Counted from the first letter of the stretch, positions 7,404 through 18,157 are shown. The stretch is 64,000 bases of DNA from VRUE01 sp963728365 (GCA_963728365.1 CAVSJI010000001.1:248001-312000); one strand, 5' to 3'. Notes: generated from the sequence alone by a model not told the origin. Numbers and translations: made by a program.

Positions 7404-9086
7404 GTGTTGCGTGAGTTGCGAATCGAGAACCTGCTCCTCATAGAGAGGGCGGAGTTGCGGCTTGGGGAGGGGCTTAACGCGATTACGGGCGAGACCGGGG
7501 CGGGGAAGACGGTTCTGGCGCACTCGCTGGATCTCCTCATGGGCGGCAAGGCCCGATCGGGGATCGTGCGGCCCGGTGCGGAAGAGGCTTGGGTCGAGGG
7601 CGTATTCGACCTGCCCGCCGGGCTGCTCGAGGAGCCGGAGATGACCGAGCTGGCGGAACGGCTGCCCGAGGGGGCGGACGAGGTCGTGCTCGGGCGGCGG
7701 GTCTCGGTCGGGGGGCGGACCAGTGCCTTTGTCGCCGGGCGGGCCGCGTCGGCCGGCGACCTGAAACTGCTTGGCGCGCAGCTGCTCGCCTTCTTCGGTC
7801 AGCACGAGCACCGCAAGCTGACGATCTCCTCGACCCAGGCGGAGGTGCTCGACGGGTTCGCGGGGGCCGATCACCTGAAGCTGCGTGACGAGTACCGCGC
7901 CGCGCACCGGGAGTGCCTGCGGCTCGCCGCTCAGCTCAATGAGCTGCGCGAGCAGGACGGGTCGCGTGAGCGCGACCTCGATCTCTACCGCTACGAGCTG
8001 GCCGAGATCGAGGCGATTGAGCCCGACCCCGCCGAGCAGGACGAGCTGCTCGGCGAGCGCGAGCGGCTGCGGCACGCCGAGGGCCTGCGCGAGGCCGCGG
8101 CCGGGGCGCAGGCCGCCGCGCTCGGCGAAGACGAGGAGGGCGGCGGCGCGGCCGGCGCCCTGGCCCAGGCCGAGGCGCTGCTGCAGAATGTCGGCGGCGT
8201 CGATTCCGACCTCGACGCGCTCTCGGCGCGGCTCAGCGCCCTGGCGATCGAGCTCGGTGACGTGGCGGCGGAGCTGCGCTCCTATCTCGACGGCCTGGAG
8301 GCCGACCCCGGTCGCCTCGCCGCGCTCGAAGAGCGGCTCGAGGCACTCGACCGGCTGCAGCGCAAGCACGGCGGCAGCGTCGAGTCCGTCCTCGCCCACG
8401 CAGAGCGCTGCCGGGCGGAGATCGAGCGCCTCGAGAACGCCGAGCAGCGAGGTGCGGCGGCCGAGGAGGCCTTGGCGGAGGCGGAAGGGCACCGCACGAA
8501 GCTGGCCCGCAAGCTGACCGGCGCCCGCGAGAAGGCGCGCGAGCCGTTCGAAGCGGCGGTGGCCGAGGAGCTCGAGCGGCTCTCGATGCCGGGAGCGCGG
8601 CTCGCGGTGGGGCTCGAGCCCCACCGCGAGGGCTTCGGCAAGAACGGAGCCGAGGCGGTCGAGCTGCGCCTGGCGCCCAACCCCGGCCTCGAGCCGGCCC
8701 CCCTGCGCGAGGCGGCCTCCGGCGGCGAGCTCTCGCGCGTGATGCTCGCCCTGAGCGGCTTCGGCGGCGCGGCCGGCGCCGGCACGCTGGTCTTCGACGA
8801 GATCGACGCCGGCGTCGGCGGCAAGACTGCGCGCGCCGTGGGCGAGCGGTTGCGGGCGCTGGGCGAGGGGCGCCAGGTGCTCTGCATCACCCACCTGCCT
8901 CAGGTCGCCTCGTTGGCCGGCACCCACTTCACCCTCGAGAAGGACGTCTCGGGCGAGCGAGCCAGCGCCACGGTGCGGCGTCTCGACCGCGAGGGCGTGG
9001 TCGAGGAGATTCGACGCATGCTCGGCGGGGACCGCTCCGACGAGGCCGCCACACGCCACGCCGAGCAGCTGCTCGCGGCTGCCTGA
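7404..9086 (+). CDS. recN: DNA repair protein RecN
   Basis: RecN is an SMC-like ATPase that acts early in double-strand break repair. The 560-residue protein has Walker A GETGAGKT at 29-36, a long central charged coiled-coil region, the ABC signature SGGELS at 439-444 and Walker B VFDEIDAGVGG at 463-473. An H-loop CITHLPQVA lies near 495-503. Length is typical. GTG 7404 is followed directly by TTG, and either could start. A hairpin stands between it and steA. No clear LexA box was found upstream. Confidence 0.94.
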   Translation: MLRELRIENLLLIERAELRLGEGLNAITGETGAGKTVLAHSLDLLMGGKARSGIVRPGAEEAWVEGVFDLPAGLLEEPEMTELAERLPEGADEVVLGRRVSVGGRTSAFVAGRAASAGDLKLLGAQLLAFFGQHEHRKLTISSTQAEVLDGFAGADHLKLRDEYRAAHRECLRLAAQLNELREQDGSRERDLDLYRYELAEIEAIEPDPAEQDELLGERERLRHAEGLREAAAGAQAAALGEDEEGGGAAGALAQAEALLQNVGGVDSDLDALSARLSALAIELGDVAAELRSYLDGLEADPGRLAALEERLEALDRLQRKHGGSVESVLAHAERCRAEIERLENAEQRGAAAEEALAEAEGHRTKLARKLTGAREKAREPFEAAVAEELERLSMPGARLAVGLEPHREGFGKNGAEAVELRLAPNPGLEPAPLREAASGGELSRVMLALSGFGGAAGAGTLVFDEIDAGVGGKTARAVGERLRALGEGRQVLCITHLPQVASLAGTHFTLEKDVSGERASATVRRLDREGVVEEIRRMLGGDRSDEAATRHAEQLLAAA

Positions 9087-9092
9087 GCCGCT

Positions 9093-9116
9093 TTAGCCGC
9101 TTGCCAGAGCGGCTAA
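9093..9116 (+). terminator. Hairpin between recN and steA
   Basis: TTAGCCGCT (9093-9101) and AGCGGCTAA (9108-9116) form a perfect 9-bp stem with a 6-base loop, 7 bases after the recN stop and 9 bases before the steA GTG. There is no T tract. It may attenuate read-through or control steA translation. Confidence 0.5.
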
Positions 9117-9125
9117 CCTGCTCCG

Positions 9126-10316
9126 GTGGCAACCGCAGCCAGTCGCCGTCGCATCCCCGCGCTGCTCACCCGCCGGAACGGCGCCGCCGCCGACGGCGCG
9201 ATCGAGGGCGCAGTCCGGCTCGGCCGTCGCACCAAGGATCTGGTCAAGCGGCTCGCCCCGGGGGACGTCGCCGTCGTCGACCACCGCAACATCGACCGGA
9301 TCGCCGCCGAGGAGTTGATCGCGACCGGCGTGCGAGCGGTGATCAACGCCGCGCCCTCCTCGGACGGCAAGTACCCGAACGCGGGGCCGCTGCTGCTGGT
9401 TCGTGCCGGGGTGGCGCTGGTCGACGTCTCCGACGCCGACCCGTTCGAGCTGCTCGGCGAGGGCGAGCGGGCGTCGGTCGCCGCGGGCGCGGTCAGCGTC
9501 GGCGGCCGCGAGCTGCTGCGCGGCCGCGAGCTGAGCGTGGTCGAGCTCGAGCGCCAGCTCGACGAGCAGCGGGCCCGGGTCGACGAGGCGCTCGCCGATT
9601 TCGCCGAGAACACCGTCGCTCACGTCCGCCAGGAGACCGACCTGCTGACCGGCAGCGTCGAGTTCCCGTCGACGCGCGCCTCCTTCCGCGACCGCCACGT
9701 CCTGATCGTCGTCCGCGGCGACCGCCACCGGCGTGACCTGAAGGCGCTGCGCGCCTACATCCGCGACGTGCGGCCGCTGATCGTCGCCGTCGACGGCGGC
9801 GCCGACGGCGTGCTCGAAGCGGGGATGAAACCGGACGTGATCCTCGGCGACATGGACTCGGCGGGCGACGCTGCGCTGCGCTGCGGCGCCGAGCTGGTCG
9901 TCCACGCCTACCCCGACGGCCGCGCGCCAGGGCGCGAGCGCCTGCTGGAGATGGGCCTCGACCACACGTTGCTGCCGGCCGCCGGCACCAGCGAGGACGT
10001 GGCGATGCTGATGGCCTTCGAGAAGGGCGCGGCGCTGATCGTCAGCGTCGGCGCCCACTTCAACCTGATCGAGTTCCTCGACCGCAAGCGCGGCGGCATG
10101 TCCTCGACCTTCCTCACCCGGCTGCGGATCGGCGAGAAGCTGGTCGACGCGAAGGGGGTGAGTCGGCTCTACAACCCGAGCTCGCCCTTCGGCCCGATGA
10201 TCCTCTTCGTCGCCGCCTTCGCGGTCGTGCTGACGATCCTCGTGATCACCTCGCCGGCGCTCAACGACCTCTTCCAGCTGGTCTGGCTGAAGATCCGCAT
10301 CTGGCTCGGCGCCTGA
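9126..10316 (+). CDS. steA: SteA-like septation protein with thiamin-pyrophosphokinase-like domain
   Basis: Matches the actinobacterial SteA family (Rv1697 in M. tuberculosis), which with SteB localises to the septum and controls daughter-cell separation. The 396-residue protein has an N-terminal domain with GDVAVVDHRNIDRIAAEELI near residues 45-64, then a thiamin pyrophosphokinase-like region (IVAVDGGADGVLEAGMKPDV then ILGDMDSA). One C-terminal transmembrane helix lies near residues 358-376. Only the fold is kinase-like; no such activity is known for the family. Start is GTG 9126. The stop overlaps the steB ATG by one base, so the pair is co-translated. Confidence 0.87.
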   Translation: MATAASRRRIPALLTRRNGAAADGAIEGAVRLGRRTKDLVKRLAPGDVAVVDHRNIDRIAAEELIATGVRAVINAAPSSDGKYPNAGPLLLVRAGVALVDVSDADPFELLGEGERASVAAGAVSVGGRELLRGRELSVVELERQLDEQRARVDEALADFAENTVAHVRQETDLLTGSVEFPSTRASFRDRHVLIVVRGDRHRRDLKALRAYIRDVRPLIVAVDGGADGVLEAGMKPDVILGDMDSAGDAALRCGAELVVHAYPDGRAPGRERLLEMGLDHTLLPAAGTSEDVAMLMAFEKGAALIVSVGAHFNLIEFLDRKRGGMSSTFLTRLRIGEKLVDAKGVSRLYNPSSPFGPMILFVAAFAVVLTILVITSPALNDLFQLVWLKIRIWLGA

Positions 10317-11194
10317 TGGGGTACAGCGCCCGCTACCACGCGACCTCGCTGATCGCGGTCTTCCTGGCCTTGGCGATCGGCATCCTGGTCGGCGCCGAGT
10401 TCGGCGGCGACGCGCTCAACAACACGCGCAAGAACCTCGAGCAGAGCCTCACCGGCAACCTGCAGGACGCGCGCGAACGGGTCGACGAGCTGAACGGGCA
10501 GCTGGGTCGCTCCGACGAATTCGCCAGCCGCGTCTACCCGGCGCTCGTCCGCGACCGGCTGGCGGGACGGCGGATCGGGGTGCTGGCCCTTGGCGGGCTG
10601 CCGGGCGGGACCGTCAACGCGATCGAGGAAACGCTGGGCCCGACCGGGGCGCGCCTGGTCGGGATCGGGGTGGCGCGTGAGCCGGCCGATCTGAAAGGTC
10701 TCGCCGCCGACCTCTCGAAAACCCGCTTCGCGCGCCTGCGGCGCGACCCCGAAGCGCTGTCCGCCTTCGGGACCGGCGTCGGGCGGCAGCTGGTTCGCGG
10801 CGGCACGCTGGTCGAACTGGTTCGCGGCCATCTCTTCTCGCGCGCCAGCGGCAACTTCGGCGGCCTCGACGGGGTGATCGTCGTGCGCCAGGCCCCCGAA
10901 GACATGGGTCCGGTGCAGCGCGCCAACGCGACGACCCTCGAGACCGCTTTGATGGGCGGCATCACCGGCACGCACCGACCCGCGGTCGGGGTCGAGACCT
11001 CAACCGCCGAACCGTCCTCGGTCTCCTTCTTCAACGGCAACGACCTGGCCAGCGTTGACGACGTCGAGACCGCGGCGGGGCGCGTGGCCACCGTCTTCGC
11101 CCTACTCGGCGCCGAGGGCAGCTTCGGCGTCAAGGGCTCCGCCGACCGCCTGCTGCCCGATCTGCTGCCGCCGGCGGTGCGCCGGCGCCCGTGA
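10316..11194 (+). CDS. steB: SteB/MctB-like envelope protein
   Basis: A 292-residue protein with one N-terminal membrane helix (ATSLIAVFLALAIGILVGAE, residues 9-28) and a coiled segment (about 35-65) in front of an extracytoplasmic domain. This is the layout of Rv1698/MctB, described both as a copper-resistance channel and as SteB, the partner of SteA in septation. It follows steA with one base of overlap and overlaps the next gene by 4 bases. The septation role fits the context better than copper transport, but sequence alone does not decide. Confidence 0.83.
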   Translation: MGYSARYHATSLIAVFLALAIGILVGAEFGGDALNNTRKNLEQSLTGNLQDARERVDELNGQLGRSDEFASRVYPALVRDRLAGRRIGVLALGGLPGGTVNAIEETLGPTGARLVGIGVAREPADLKGLAADLSKTRFARLRRDPEALSAFGTGVGRQLVRGGTLVELVRGHLFSRASGNFGGLDGVIVVRQAPEDMGPVQRANATTLETALMGGITGTHRPAVGVETSTAEPSSVSFFNGNDLASVDDVETAAGRVATVFALLGAEGSFGVKGSADRLLPDLLPPAVRRRP

Positions 11195-12023
11195 CCTGGG
11201 TCGGCTTCCCGGCGGCGATCGCCGTCGCCCTGCTGGTCGTGCCCGCGGGAGCGCGGGGGCTGCGCGACGCCGGCCTGGTGCGGGTCAACTATCGCGGCGC
11301 GGCGCTCGCCTTCCCGCTCGGCGCGGTGCTGGCGACCGCGGCCCTGGTGGCGCTGGCGCCGCTTGCCTTCCTCAACGACCGCGCCGACCTCGACCTGCTC
11401 AGCCCCGGGCTGCGCCAGTGGATGCCCTACCTGCTTGGCGTCGCCTTCCTCGGCTTCCTCGACGACTCGCTGGGGCGCGGGGAGCAGGCGGCGGCGCCGC
11501 GTGGCTGGCGCGGGCACGCGCGGGCGCTGCGCGGCGGCAGCCTCTCGACCGGCGCGGTGAAGGCGCTGGGAGCGCTGGCGCTGGCGGCGTACGTGGTCTC
11601 CGGGCGCGGGCTCGAATCGTGGCGCTACCTGGCCGACGTCGCCCTGCTGATCCTCGCGACCAACGCCTTCAACCTGCTCGACCTGCGGCCGGGGCGGGCG
11701 GAGAAGGGCCTGGCGCTGCTCGGCGCGGGCCTCTGCCTGGGGGCCTGGACCTGGGCGCCGGTCGAGCTGCTCGGCATCTTCGCCGGGCCTGTCCTGGTCG
11801 GCGCTGCCTTCACCCTGCACGAGCGGGCGATGCTGGGGGACACGGGCTCAAACCTGGTCGGGGCGATCGGCGGAGTGTGGCTGCTGACCACGCTCGGACC
11901 CGGCGCGCGCCTCGTCGCGCTCGCGCTCGTCGCCGGAATCACCATTTACGGAGAGTTGCGTTCGATCTCGGCGACGATCGAGAGGGTTCCGCCCCTGCGC
12001 TGGCTAGACTCGCTCGGCAGAGC

Positions 12024-12027
<4 letters not shown>
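11191..12027 (+). CDS. MraY/WecA-like phospho-sugar transferase family protein
   Basis: A 278-residue polytopic membrane protein with about eight hydrophobic segments. FLDDSLG near residue 89, NAFNLLDLRPG near 157 and MLGDTGSN near 213 correspond to the conserved cytoplasmic loops of the MraY/WecA family. These enzymes move a sugar-1-phosphate onto a polyprenyl phosphate carrier. The classic DD pair is kept but the protein is short (usual 320-360) and other loops are reduced, so the exact substrate, and even activity, are uncertain. It overlaps steB and pyrG by 4 bases at each end, so it belongs to this operon. Confidence 0.75.
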
Positions 12028-13689
<1,662 letters not shown>

Positions 13690-13718
<29 letters not shown>

Positions 13719-13804
13719 CTTTTTCGAGGGGCGGAAATTGCTGGCGCCGCGAGCGAGCTCCCGCGAAAAGGTACAAGACGCTCCACCCCTGCCGGGATGG
13801 GCCC
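13690..13804. repeat. Long palindromic element at the 3' end of pyrG (copy A)
   Basis: The outer arms 13690-13709 and 13785-13804 are perfectly complementary over 20 bp. Inside, a core near 13711-13726 (CGCTTAACTTTTTCG) faces 13764-13784 (CGAAAAGGTACAAGACGCTCC) with interrupted pairing. Nearly the same core occurs in copy B after recO, while the outer arms differ in sequence and still pair. The left arm encodes the last residues of PyrG and the TAA lies inside. It could be a structured RNA, a terminator or a palindromic mobile repeat. Confidence 0.75.
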
Positions 13805-13847
13805 CTCGGTTCGCGGCCGCCTCGCTTCCCGGCTAGCCTGTCCCGTC

Positions 13848-14963
13848 GTGGAGAGGCTTCATGAGACCTTCGTAAGGCTCTGTGAGATTCGGAGTCCTAC
13901 GGGGGAGGAGCGGGAGGTGGCGGACACGCTGATCGCCGAGCTTCGGGCGCTTGGGTTGGAGGTGAGCGAGGACGGTGCCTCGGGGCCGGCGCGGGCGGGG
14001 GCGGGGAACCTGCTGGCGCGGCTGCCGGGGGCGAGCGAGGAGTGGGTGATGTTCTGCGCTCACATCGACACGGTCCCGCACGCCGGCCAGATCGAGGTGG
14101 TCGAGTCCGACGGGGTCTTCCGCAGCGCCGGCGAGACGATCCTCGGCGCCGACAACAAGGCGGCGGTGGCGGTCTTCATGGAGCTGGTCGCGCGGTACGC
14201 GGGCGAGGACGGGCCGCCGCCGGTCGGGATCGAGCTGCTGCTCACGGTTGCCGAGGAGCAGGGCCTGCGCGGGGCGAAGGCGTTCGACGCCGACGCGTTG
14301 CGCTCCGAGGTTGGGTTCGTCCTCGACCATGCGAGCCCGATCGGCGAGGTGATCGTCACCTCGCCGACCCAGCAGAGCGTGCGCGCCGACTTCCACGGGG
14401 TCGAGGCGCACGCGGGCATCCGTCCCGAGGACGGCAACAGCGCGATCGCCGCCGCCGCGGCGGCGATCGAGCGCATGGAGCTGGGGCGGCTCGACGAGCA
14501 GACGACCGCCAACGTCGGCGTGATCCGCGGCGGGACTTCAGGGAACGTCGTGCCCGGCCACTGCGAGATCGTCGCCGAGGCGCGCAGCCTCGACTCCGGC
14601 CGGGCGGCCGAGGTGGCGGGCGCGCTCAGCGACGCCTGTGCTTGGGGCGCCAGCGAGCACGGCTGCGATGCCGACGTGCGGATCGAAGAGCTCTTCCGGG
14701 GCTACAAGCTCCTGCCCGCGTCGCCGGCCCTTGCCCTGGCTGAGGCCGGCTTGCGACGCGCCGGCTTCGAGCCCGAGCGGACTGCGACCGGCGGCGGCAG
14801 CGACGCCAACGCCCTGATCGTCGACGGCTTCGACTGCGTCCTGCTCGCCAACGGCACCGACGCCAACCACACCCCCGACGAGTCGGTCAGCGCCCGCAAC
14901 CTCGACGCGATGCTCGAGGTCTGCGAGGGCATCGTCGCCGAGGCGGCGGCGAACGCAGGGTGA
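13848..14963 (+). CDS. M20 family metallopeptidase, PepT-like
   Basis: A 371-residue dizinc peptidase of the peptidase T/YqjE type, expected to release N-terminal residues from tripeptides or short peptides in the cytoplasm. Metal and catalytic residues are visible: AHIDTVPH (H72, D74), GADNKAAVAV (D102) and EEQGL (E136, E137). The dimerisation-domain histidine is in FHGVEAHAG and the last metal site in TATGGGSDANAL. The longer in-frame start at 13797 falls inside the palindromic element. GTG 13848 gives the family N-terminus ERLHETFVRLCEIRSPTG and was chosen. The next gene starts 4 bases before its end. Confidence 0.85.
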   Translation: MERLHETFVRLCEIRSPTGEEREVADTLIAELRALGLEVSEDGASGPARAGAGNLLARLPGASEEWVMFCAHIDTVPHAGQIEVVESDGVFRSAGETILGADNKAAVAVFMELVARYAGEDGPPPVGIELLLTVAEEQGLRGAKAFDADALRSEVGFVLDHASPIGEVIVTSPTQQSVRADFHGVEAHAGIRPEDGNSAIAAAAAAIERMELGRLDEQTTANVGVIRGGTSGNVVPGHCEIVAEARSLDSGRAAEVAGALSDACAWGASEHGCDADVRIEELFRGYKLLPASPALALAEAGLRRAGFEPERTATGGGSDANALIVDGFDCVLLANGTDANHTPDESVSARNLDAMLEVCEGIVAEAAANAG

Positions 14964-16018
14964 GCGGCCGCCTGAAGCTGCGCCGCGGGGTCGTGGTCGG
15001 CGAGAATCCGCTGACGGTCGAGGTGGACGGGGAGCCCCGCCCGGCCTGGGCCGACACGGCCCTGCTCGGCGAGATGCGCGAGGGCGACGAGGTCGTCGTC
15101 AACACCGCCGCCCTCGATCTGGGCCTGGGCTCGGGCGGCTTCGACGTAGTCCACGTCAACCTGAGCCGCGGTCTGGACGCAAGCGGCGAGAGCGCGGACC
15201 ACGTAATCAAGCTCAACTACACCTCCCTCCAGCACCCAGTAGCCCCAATCGAGCTTCCGGTGCGCCTTATGCGGGGCATGACCACAAAAGGCGCACCGGA
15301 ACCGCCACGGATCGCTATGCCGGTCCTTGTGATCCCACTGCATGGGCATTTGGCGCCCGCGGCCTGGGCGGCCGCTGAGGCTCGGCCCGGGATCGAGGTC
15401 GGCTACGTGCAGACCGGGGGAGGGGCGCTGCCTGGCTCGCTCAGCCGCGACGTCGCCGAGCTGCGCGAGCGCGACCTGCTCTGCGGTCACATCACCGCGG
15501 CCCCCGCCTACGGCGGTGAACACGAGGCGATCTCGACCACCGGCGCCCTCGACGCGGCGGCCAACGCGCTGGGCTGGGACGTCGCGATAGCCGGCCCGGG
15601 CCCAGGCATCATCGGCTCCGACACCGCCCTGGGCCACGGCGGCATGGCGGCCCTGGACACCGCCCACGCCGCCCTGGCCCTAGACCTCCCAACCCTCCTA
15701 TCCCCACGCCTCTCGAGCGCCGACCCGCGCGAGCGCCACAAACCGCTGAGCCACCACACGCTCACCGTCCTGGACCTGCTTCTCGCCCCGGTGATCGTCC
15801 CCGTCCCAGAGGACCACCCCGACCCCCTCCCGAAGCTCAAAAGCGCAGCGGGCAGTCGCCACCAACTCCACGAAGCAGCCGTGGATCTCCCCGGCTACAA
15901 AGCCACCAAGTTCCCCTCAAGCACGATGGGTCGAACCATCGAGCAGGACCCACTCTTCTTCGCCGCCGCCCTGGCCTCGGGCAGGGCACTGGGAGATCTC
16001 TCGGCGGGTGGCGTGTAG
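14960..16018 (+). CDS. DUF3866 family protein
   Basis: A 352-residue actinobacterial protein of unknown function. The N-terminus GRLKLRRGVVVGENPLTVEV, the central LNYTSLQHPV, the IPLHGHLAP stretch and the C-terminal MGRTIEQDPLFFAA fit DUF3866. No signal peptide or membrane segment is present. Residues about 99-114 are encoded by a 47-base palindrome (15255-15301) that looks like an in-frame addition, because the usual family sequence passes more directly from NYTSLQ to the LHxxL motif. The stop codon is in the left arm of another long palindrome. GTG 14960 overlaps the peptidase gene by 4 bases. Confidence 0.8.
   Translation: MSGRLKLRRGVVVGENPLTVEVDGEPRPAWADTALLGEMREGDEVVVNTAALDLGLGSGGFDVVHVNLSRGLDASGESADHVIKLNYTSLQHPVAPIELPVRLMRGMTTKGAPEPPRIAMPVLVIPLHGHLAPAAWAAAEARPGIEVGYVQTGGGALPGSLSRDVAELRERDLLCGHITAAPAYGGEHEAISTTGALDAAANALGWDVAIAGPGPGIIGSDTALGHGGMAALDTAHAALALDLPTLLSPRLSSADPRERHKPLSHHTLTVLDLLLAPVIVPVPEDHPDPLPKLKSAAGSRHQLHEAAVDLPGYKATKFPSSTMGRTIEQDPLFFAAALASGRALGDLSAGGV
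15255..15301. repeat. In-frame palindrome inside the DUF3866 gene
   Basis: 15255-15268 and 15288-15301 are perfect 14-bp inverted arms with a 19-base loop, well inside the coding sequence. The encoded peptide is LPVRLMRGMTTKGAPEPP. It resembles palindromic elements that insert in coding genes. Confidence 0.6.
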
Positions 16019-16142
16019 TGGGGTGGTCCGCGCCGCGCGAAGGCTGCGGAGGGCAAGACCTCGAGCCCTGACATCGATCCCGTCCCTCTGCCCGAGCAGC
16101 GCGCAGCGCAAGCAGAGCACCCCACCTACACGCCACCCGCCG
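16002..16142. repeat. Long inverted repeat across the DUF3866 stop codon
   Basis: Arms at 16002-16025 and 16118-16142 pair over 24 bp with one bulged C (16125). The TAG of the DUF3866 gene (16016-16018) is in the left arm. The 92-base interior contains further hairpins, such as AGGGC/GCCCT. It probably ends transcription before xerD, but there is no T tract. Confidence 0.6.
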
Positions 16143-16204
16143 CGACAAGCGCACGGTCCCTTGCCAACCAAGGATCGGCAAGACGTAGCGAGAACCCTCC
16201 CCGC

Positions 16205-17146
16205 ATGGTCGTCGCCGATCCACCGCGCACGGAGTCCCGCTTCGAGTCCCTGGTCCTCGACTTCCTCGCCTACCTGGAGCTTGAGCGCGGCCTCTCGCGC
16301 AACACGCTCGACGCCTATCGCACCGACCTGCACCAGTACGGCGAATTCCTCGCCGCGCACGATCTCGACGCGCTCTCGGCCGGGCCAGCCGACATCAGTG
16401 AGTTCCTCGCCGAGCTGGCGACCGGGGGGGAGGGCAAGGCCTACTCCTCCGCCACGGTCCATCGCAAGGCGGCCTGCCTGCGCTCCTTCTACAAGCACCT
16501 GCGCCGCGATGAGCTGATCGGCGACGACCCGACCGCGGCACTGAGTGCCCCGCGGCGGGCGAAGAAGCTGCCCCAGGTGCTCAACTACGCCGAGGTGCAG
16601 AAGCTGTTGGCGGCGCCCCACGGCGGCGAGCCGACCGCCCTGCGCGATCGGGCGCTGCTCGAGGTGATGTACGCCTGCGGGCTGCGTGCCTCGGAGACGA
16701 TCGGGCTCGAGGTCGGCGACGTCGATCTGCACGAGGGCTTCCTGCGCGCCCGCGGCAAGGGCAGCAAGGAACGGCTCGTGCCGTTGGGGCGCAAGGCGAT
16801 CGCGGCGATCTCCGCCTACCTGCGCGGCGGCCGGCCGAAGCTGATCGGCGAACGCCACGAGGCGCGCCTCTTCGTCAACTTCCGCGGCGGGCCGCTGACC
16901 CGCCAGGGCCTTTACAAGATCGTCCAGCGCAACGCGCGCACCGCCGGCCTGGCCGGCAAGCTCAGCCCGCACACGCTGCGCCACAGCTTCGCCACCCACC
17001 TGCTGGCGGGCGGTTGCGACCTGCGCGCCGTGCAGGAGATGCTCGGCCACGCCGACATCTCCACGACCCAGATGTACACGCATCTCTCCGGCGAGCGCCT
17101 CAAGCAGGTCTACTTCGAGTCCCACCCGCGCGCCACCGCCACCTGA
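16205..17146 (+). CDS. xerD: Tyrosine recombinase XerD
   Basis: XerD resolves chromosome dimers at dif together with XerC. The 313-residue protein has the SAM-like N-terminal core-binding domain and all catalytic residues: R161 in CGLRASE, K185, H256 and R259 in HTLRH, H282 in MLGHADIST and the nucleophile Y291 in QMYTH. Length is typical. The gene is in the position of Rv1701 relative to pyrG, so this is the housekeeping recombinase and not the integrase of either tRNA island. Start ATG 16205. Confidence 0.92.
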   Translation: MVVADPPRTESRFESLVLDFLAYLELERGLSRNTLDAYRTDLHQYGEFLAAHDLDALSAGPADISEFLAELATGGEGKAYSSATVHRKAACLRSFYKHLRRDELIGDDPTAALSAPRRAKKLPQVLNYAEVQKLLAAPHGGEPTALRDRALLEVMYACGLRASETIGLEVGDVDLHEGFLRARGKGSKERLVPLGRKAIAAISAYLRGGRPKLIGERHEARLFVNFRGGPLTRQGLYKIVQRNARTAGLAGKLSPHTLRHSFATHLLAGGCDLRAVQEMLGHADISTTQMYTHLSGERLKQVYFESHPRATAT

Positions 17147-17152
17147 CGCGCT

Positions 17153-17197
17153 TGCGGTCGTATTTGTCTTCGGTATGCGGAAAGAAGTGCGACCGCA
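17153..17197. terminator. Inverted repeat between xerD and mutM
   Basis: TGCGGTCG (17153-17160) and CGACCGCA (17190-17197) form 8-bp arms with a 29-base loop, filling the 68-base gap. No T tract is present. Terminator or regulatory role is uncertain. Confidence 0.35.
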
Positions 17198-17214
17198 TGG
17201 GATAGAACTCGCGC

Positions 17215-18114
17215 ATGCCCGAGCTGCCGGAGGTCGAGACCGTCTGCCGGCAGCTCGACCCGGAGCTTGCCGGGAGGACGATCGAGCGGCTGGAGGTGCT
17301 CGATGCGCGCTGGTGCCGGCCGACGCCGCCGCGCAAGCTCGAGCGGGCGCTAGCTGAGGCGACGATCGTAGGGCTCGGGCGGCGCGGCAAGTACCTGCTG
17401 CTGGGACTGGACGGGAAGCGGACGCTGGTCATGCACCTGCGGATGACCGGCAACCTGGTCCTGGTCGAGGGCGAGAACAAGCTCGATCCCTCCGAGGGGC
17501 AGCGGCTGTACGAGGGCGAGCGGTCCACCTCGGAGCGCCACCTGCGGGCGCGCTTCGCCCTCGACGATGGGCGGGAGCTCTGGTTCACCGACCCGCGCCG
17601 CTTCGGCGAGGCCTTCCTGATCGACGACGCAAAGCTCGACGAGCGCTTCGCGAATCTCGGCGTCGAGCCCTTTTCCGCGGACTTCACGCCCGAGGCGCTG
17701 GCGGCTATGGCGGCGGGACGGACGGCGCCGCTGAAGTCCTTCCTGCTCGACCAGCGCCACATCGCGGGCGTCGGCAACATCTACGCAGACGAGGCGCTCT
17801 TCCGCGCCGGCCTGCACCCGCTCTCGCCGGCGGGCTCGATCAAGCCCGAGCACGCCGAGGCGCTGCGCGACGCGGTCGTCGCCTCCTTGGAAGCGGGTAT
17901 CGACCGCGGCGGCGCCTCGATCGACGACTACCGCGACGGGCGCGGGGAGGAAGGGACGATGCAGGATGAGTTCCTCGTTCACACCCGCGAGGGCGAGGAG
18001 TGCCCGGAGTGCGGCGGGCCGATTTCCAGGATCGTCGTCTCCGGCCGCTCCACCTACTACTGCCCAACCTGCCAGGTTCGCCTTCGCCGCCGTTCCCGCC
18101 GCAAGCGGTCGTAG
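17215..18114 (+). CDS. mutM: Formamidopyrimidine-DNA glycosylase
   Basis: MutM (Fpg) removes 8-oxoguanine and ring-opened purines and cuts the abasic site. The mature N-terminus PELPEVETV carries the catalytic proline and glutamate (P2, E3), K59 in RRGKY is the beta-elimination lysine, and HMRMTGNL-like sequence follows (MHLRMTGNL). The C-terminal zinc finger has CPEC at 263-266 and CPTC at 283-286. At 299 residues it is slightly long, with a charged insert near 98-115 and an arginine-rich tail. recO follows, extending a repair cluster. Confidence 0.93.
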   Translation: MPELPEVETVCRQLDPELAGRTIERLEVLDARWCRPTPPRKLERALAEATIVGLGRRGKYLLLGLDGKRTLVMHLRMTGNLVLVEGENKLDPSEGQRLYEGERSTSERHLRARFALDDGRELWFTDPRRFGEAFLIDDAKLDERFANLGVEPFSADFTPEALAAMAAGRTAPLKSFLLDQRHIAGVGNIYADEALFRAGLHPLSPAGSIKPEHAEALRDAVVASLEAGIDRGGASIDDYRDGRGEEGTMQDEFLVHTREGEECPECGGPISRIVVSGRSTYYCPTCQVRLRRRSRRKRS

Positions 18115-18157
18115 TTCGCAATGAGCCGTCCGGGGCGTCGGTCATCGTTGGTCGGCT

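Noticed and set aside
5690..7549. Long open frame (619 codons) on the minus strand over the MFS gene, and similar long minus-strand frames over recN, ruvB, pyrG and rel
   Set aside because: They are GC-driven shadow frames of real genes. Their products are rich in R, D, G, A and Q, lack any motif and have no ribosome site.
16205..17146. XerD gene as the integrase of the tRNA islands
   Set aside because: It is in the conserved chromosomal place after pyrG and looks like the housekeeping recombinase.
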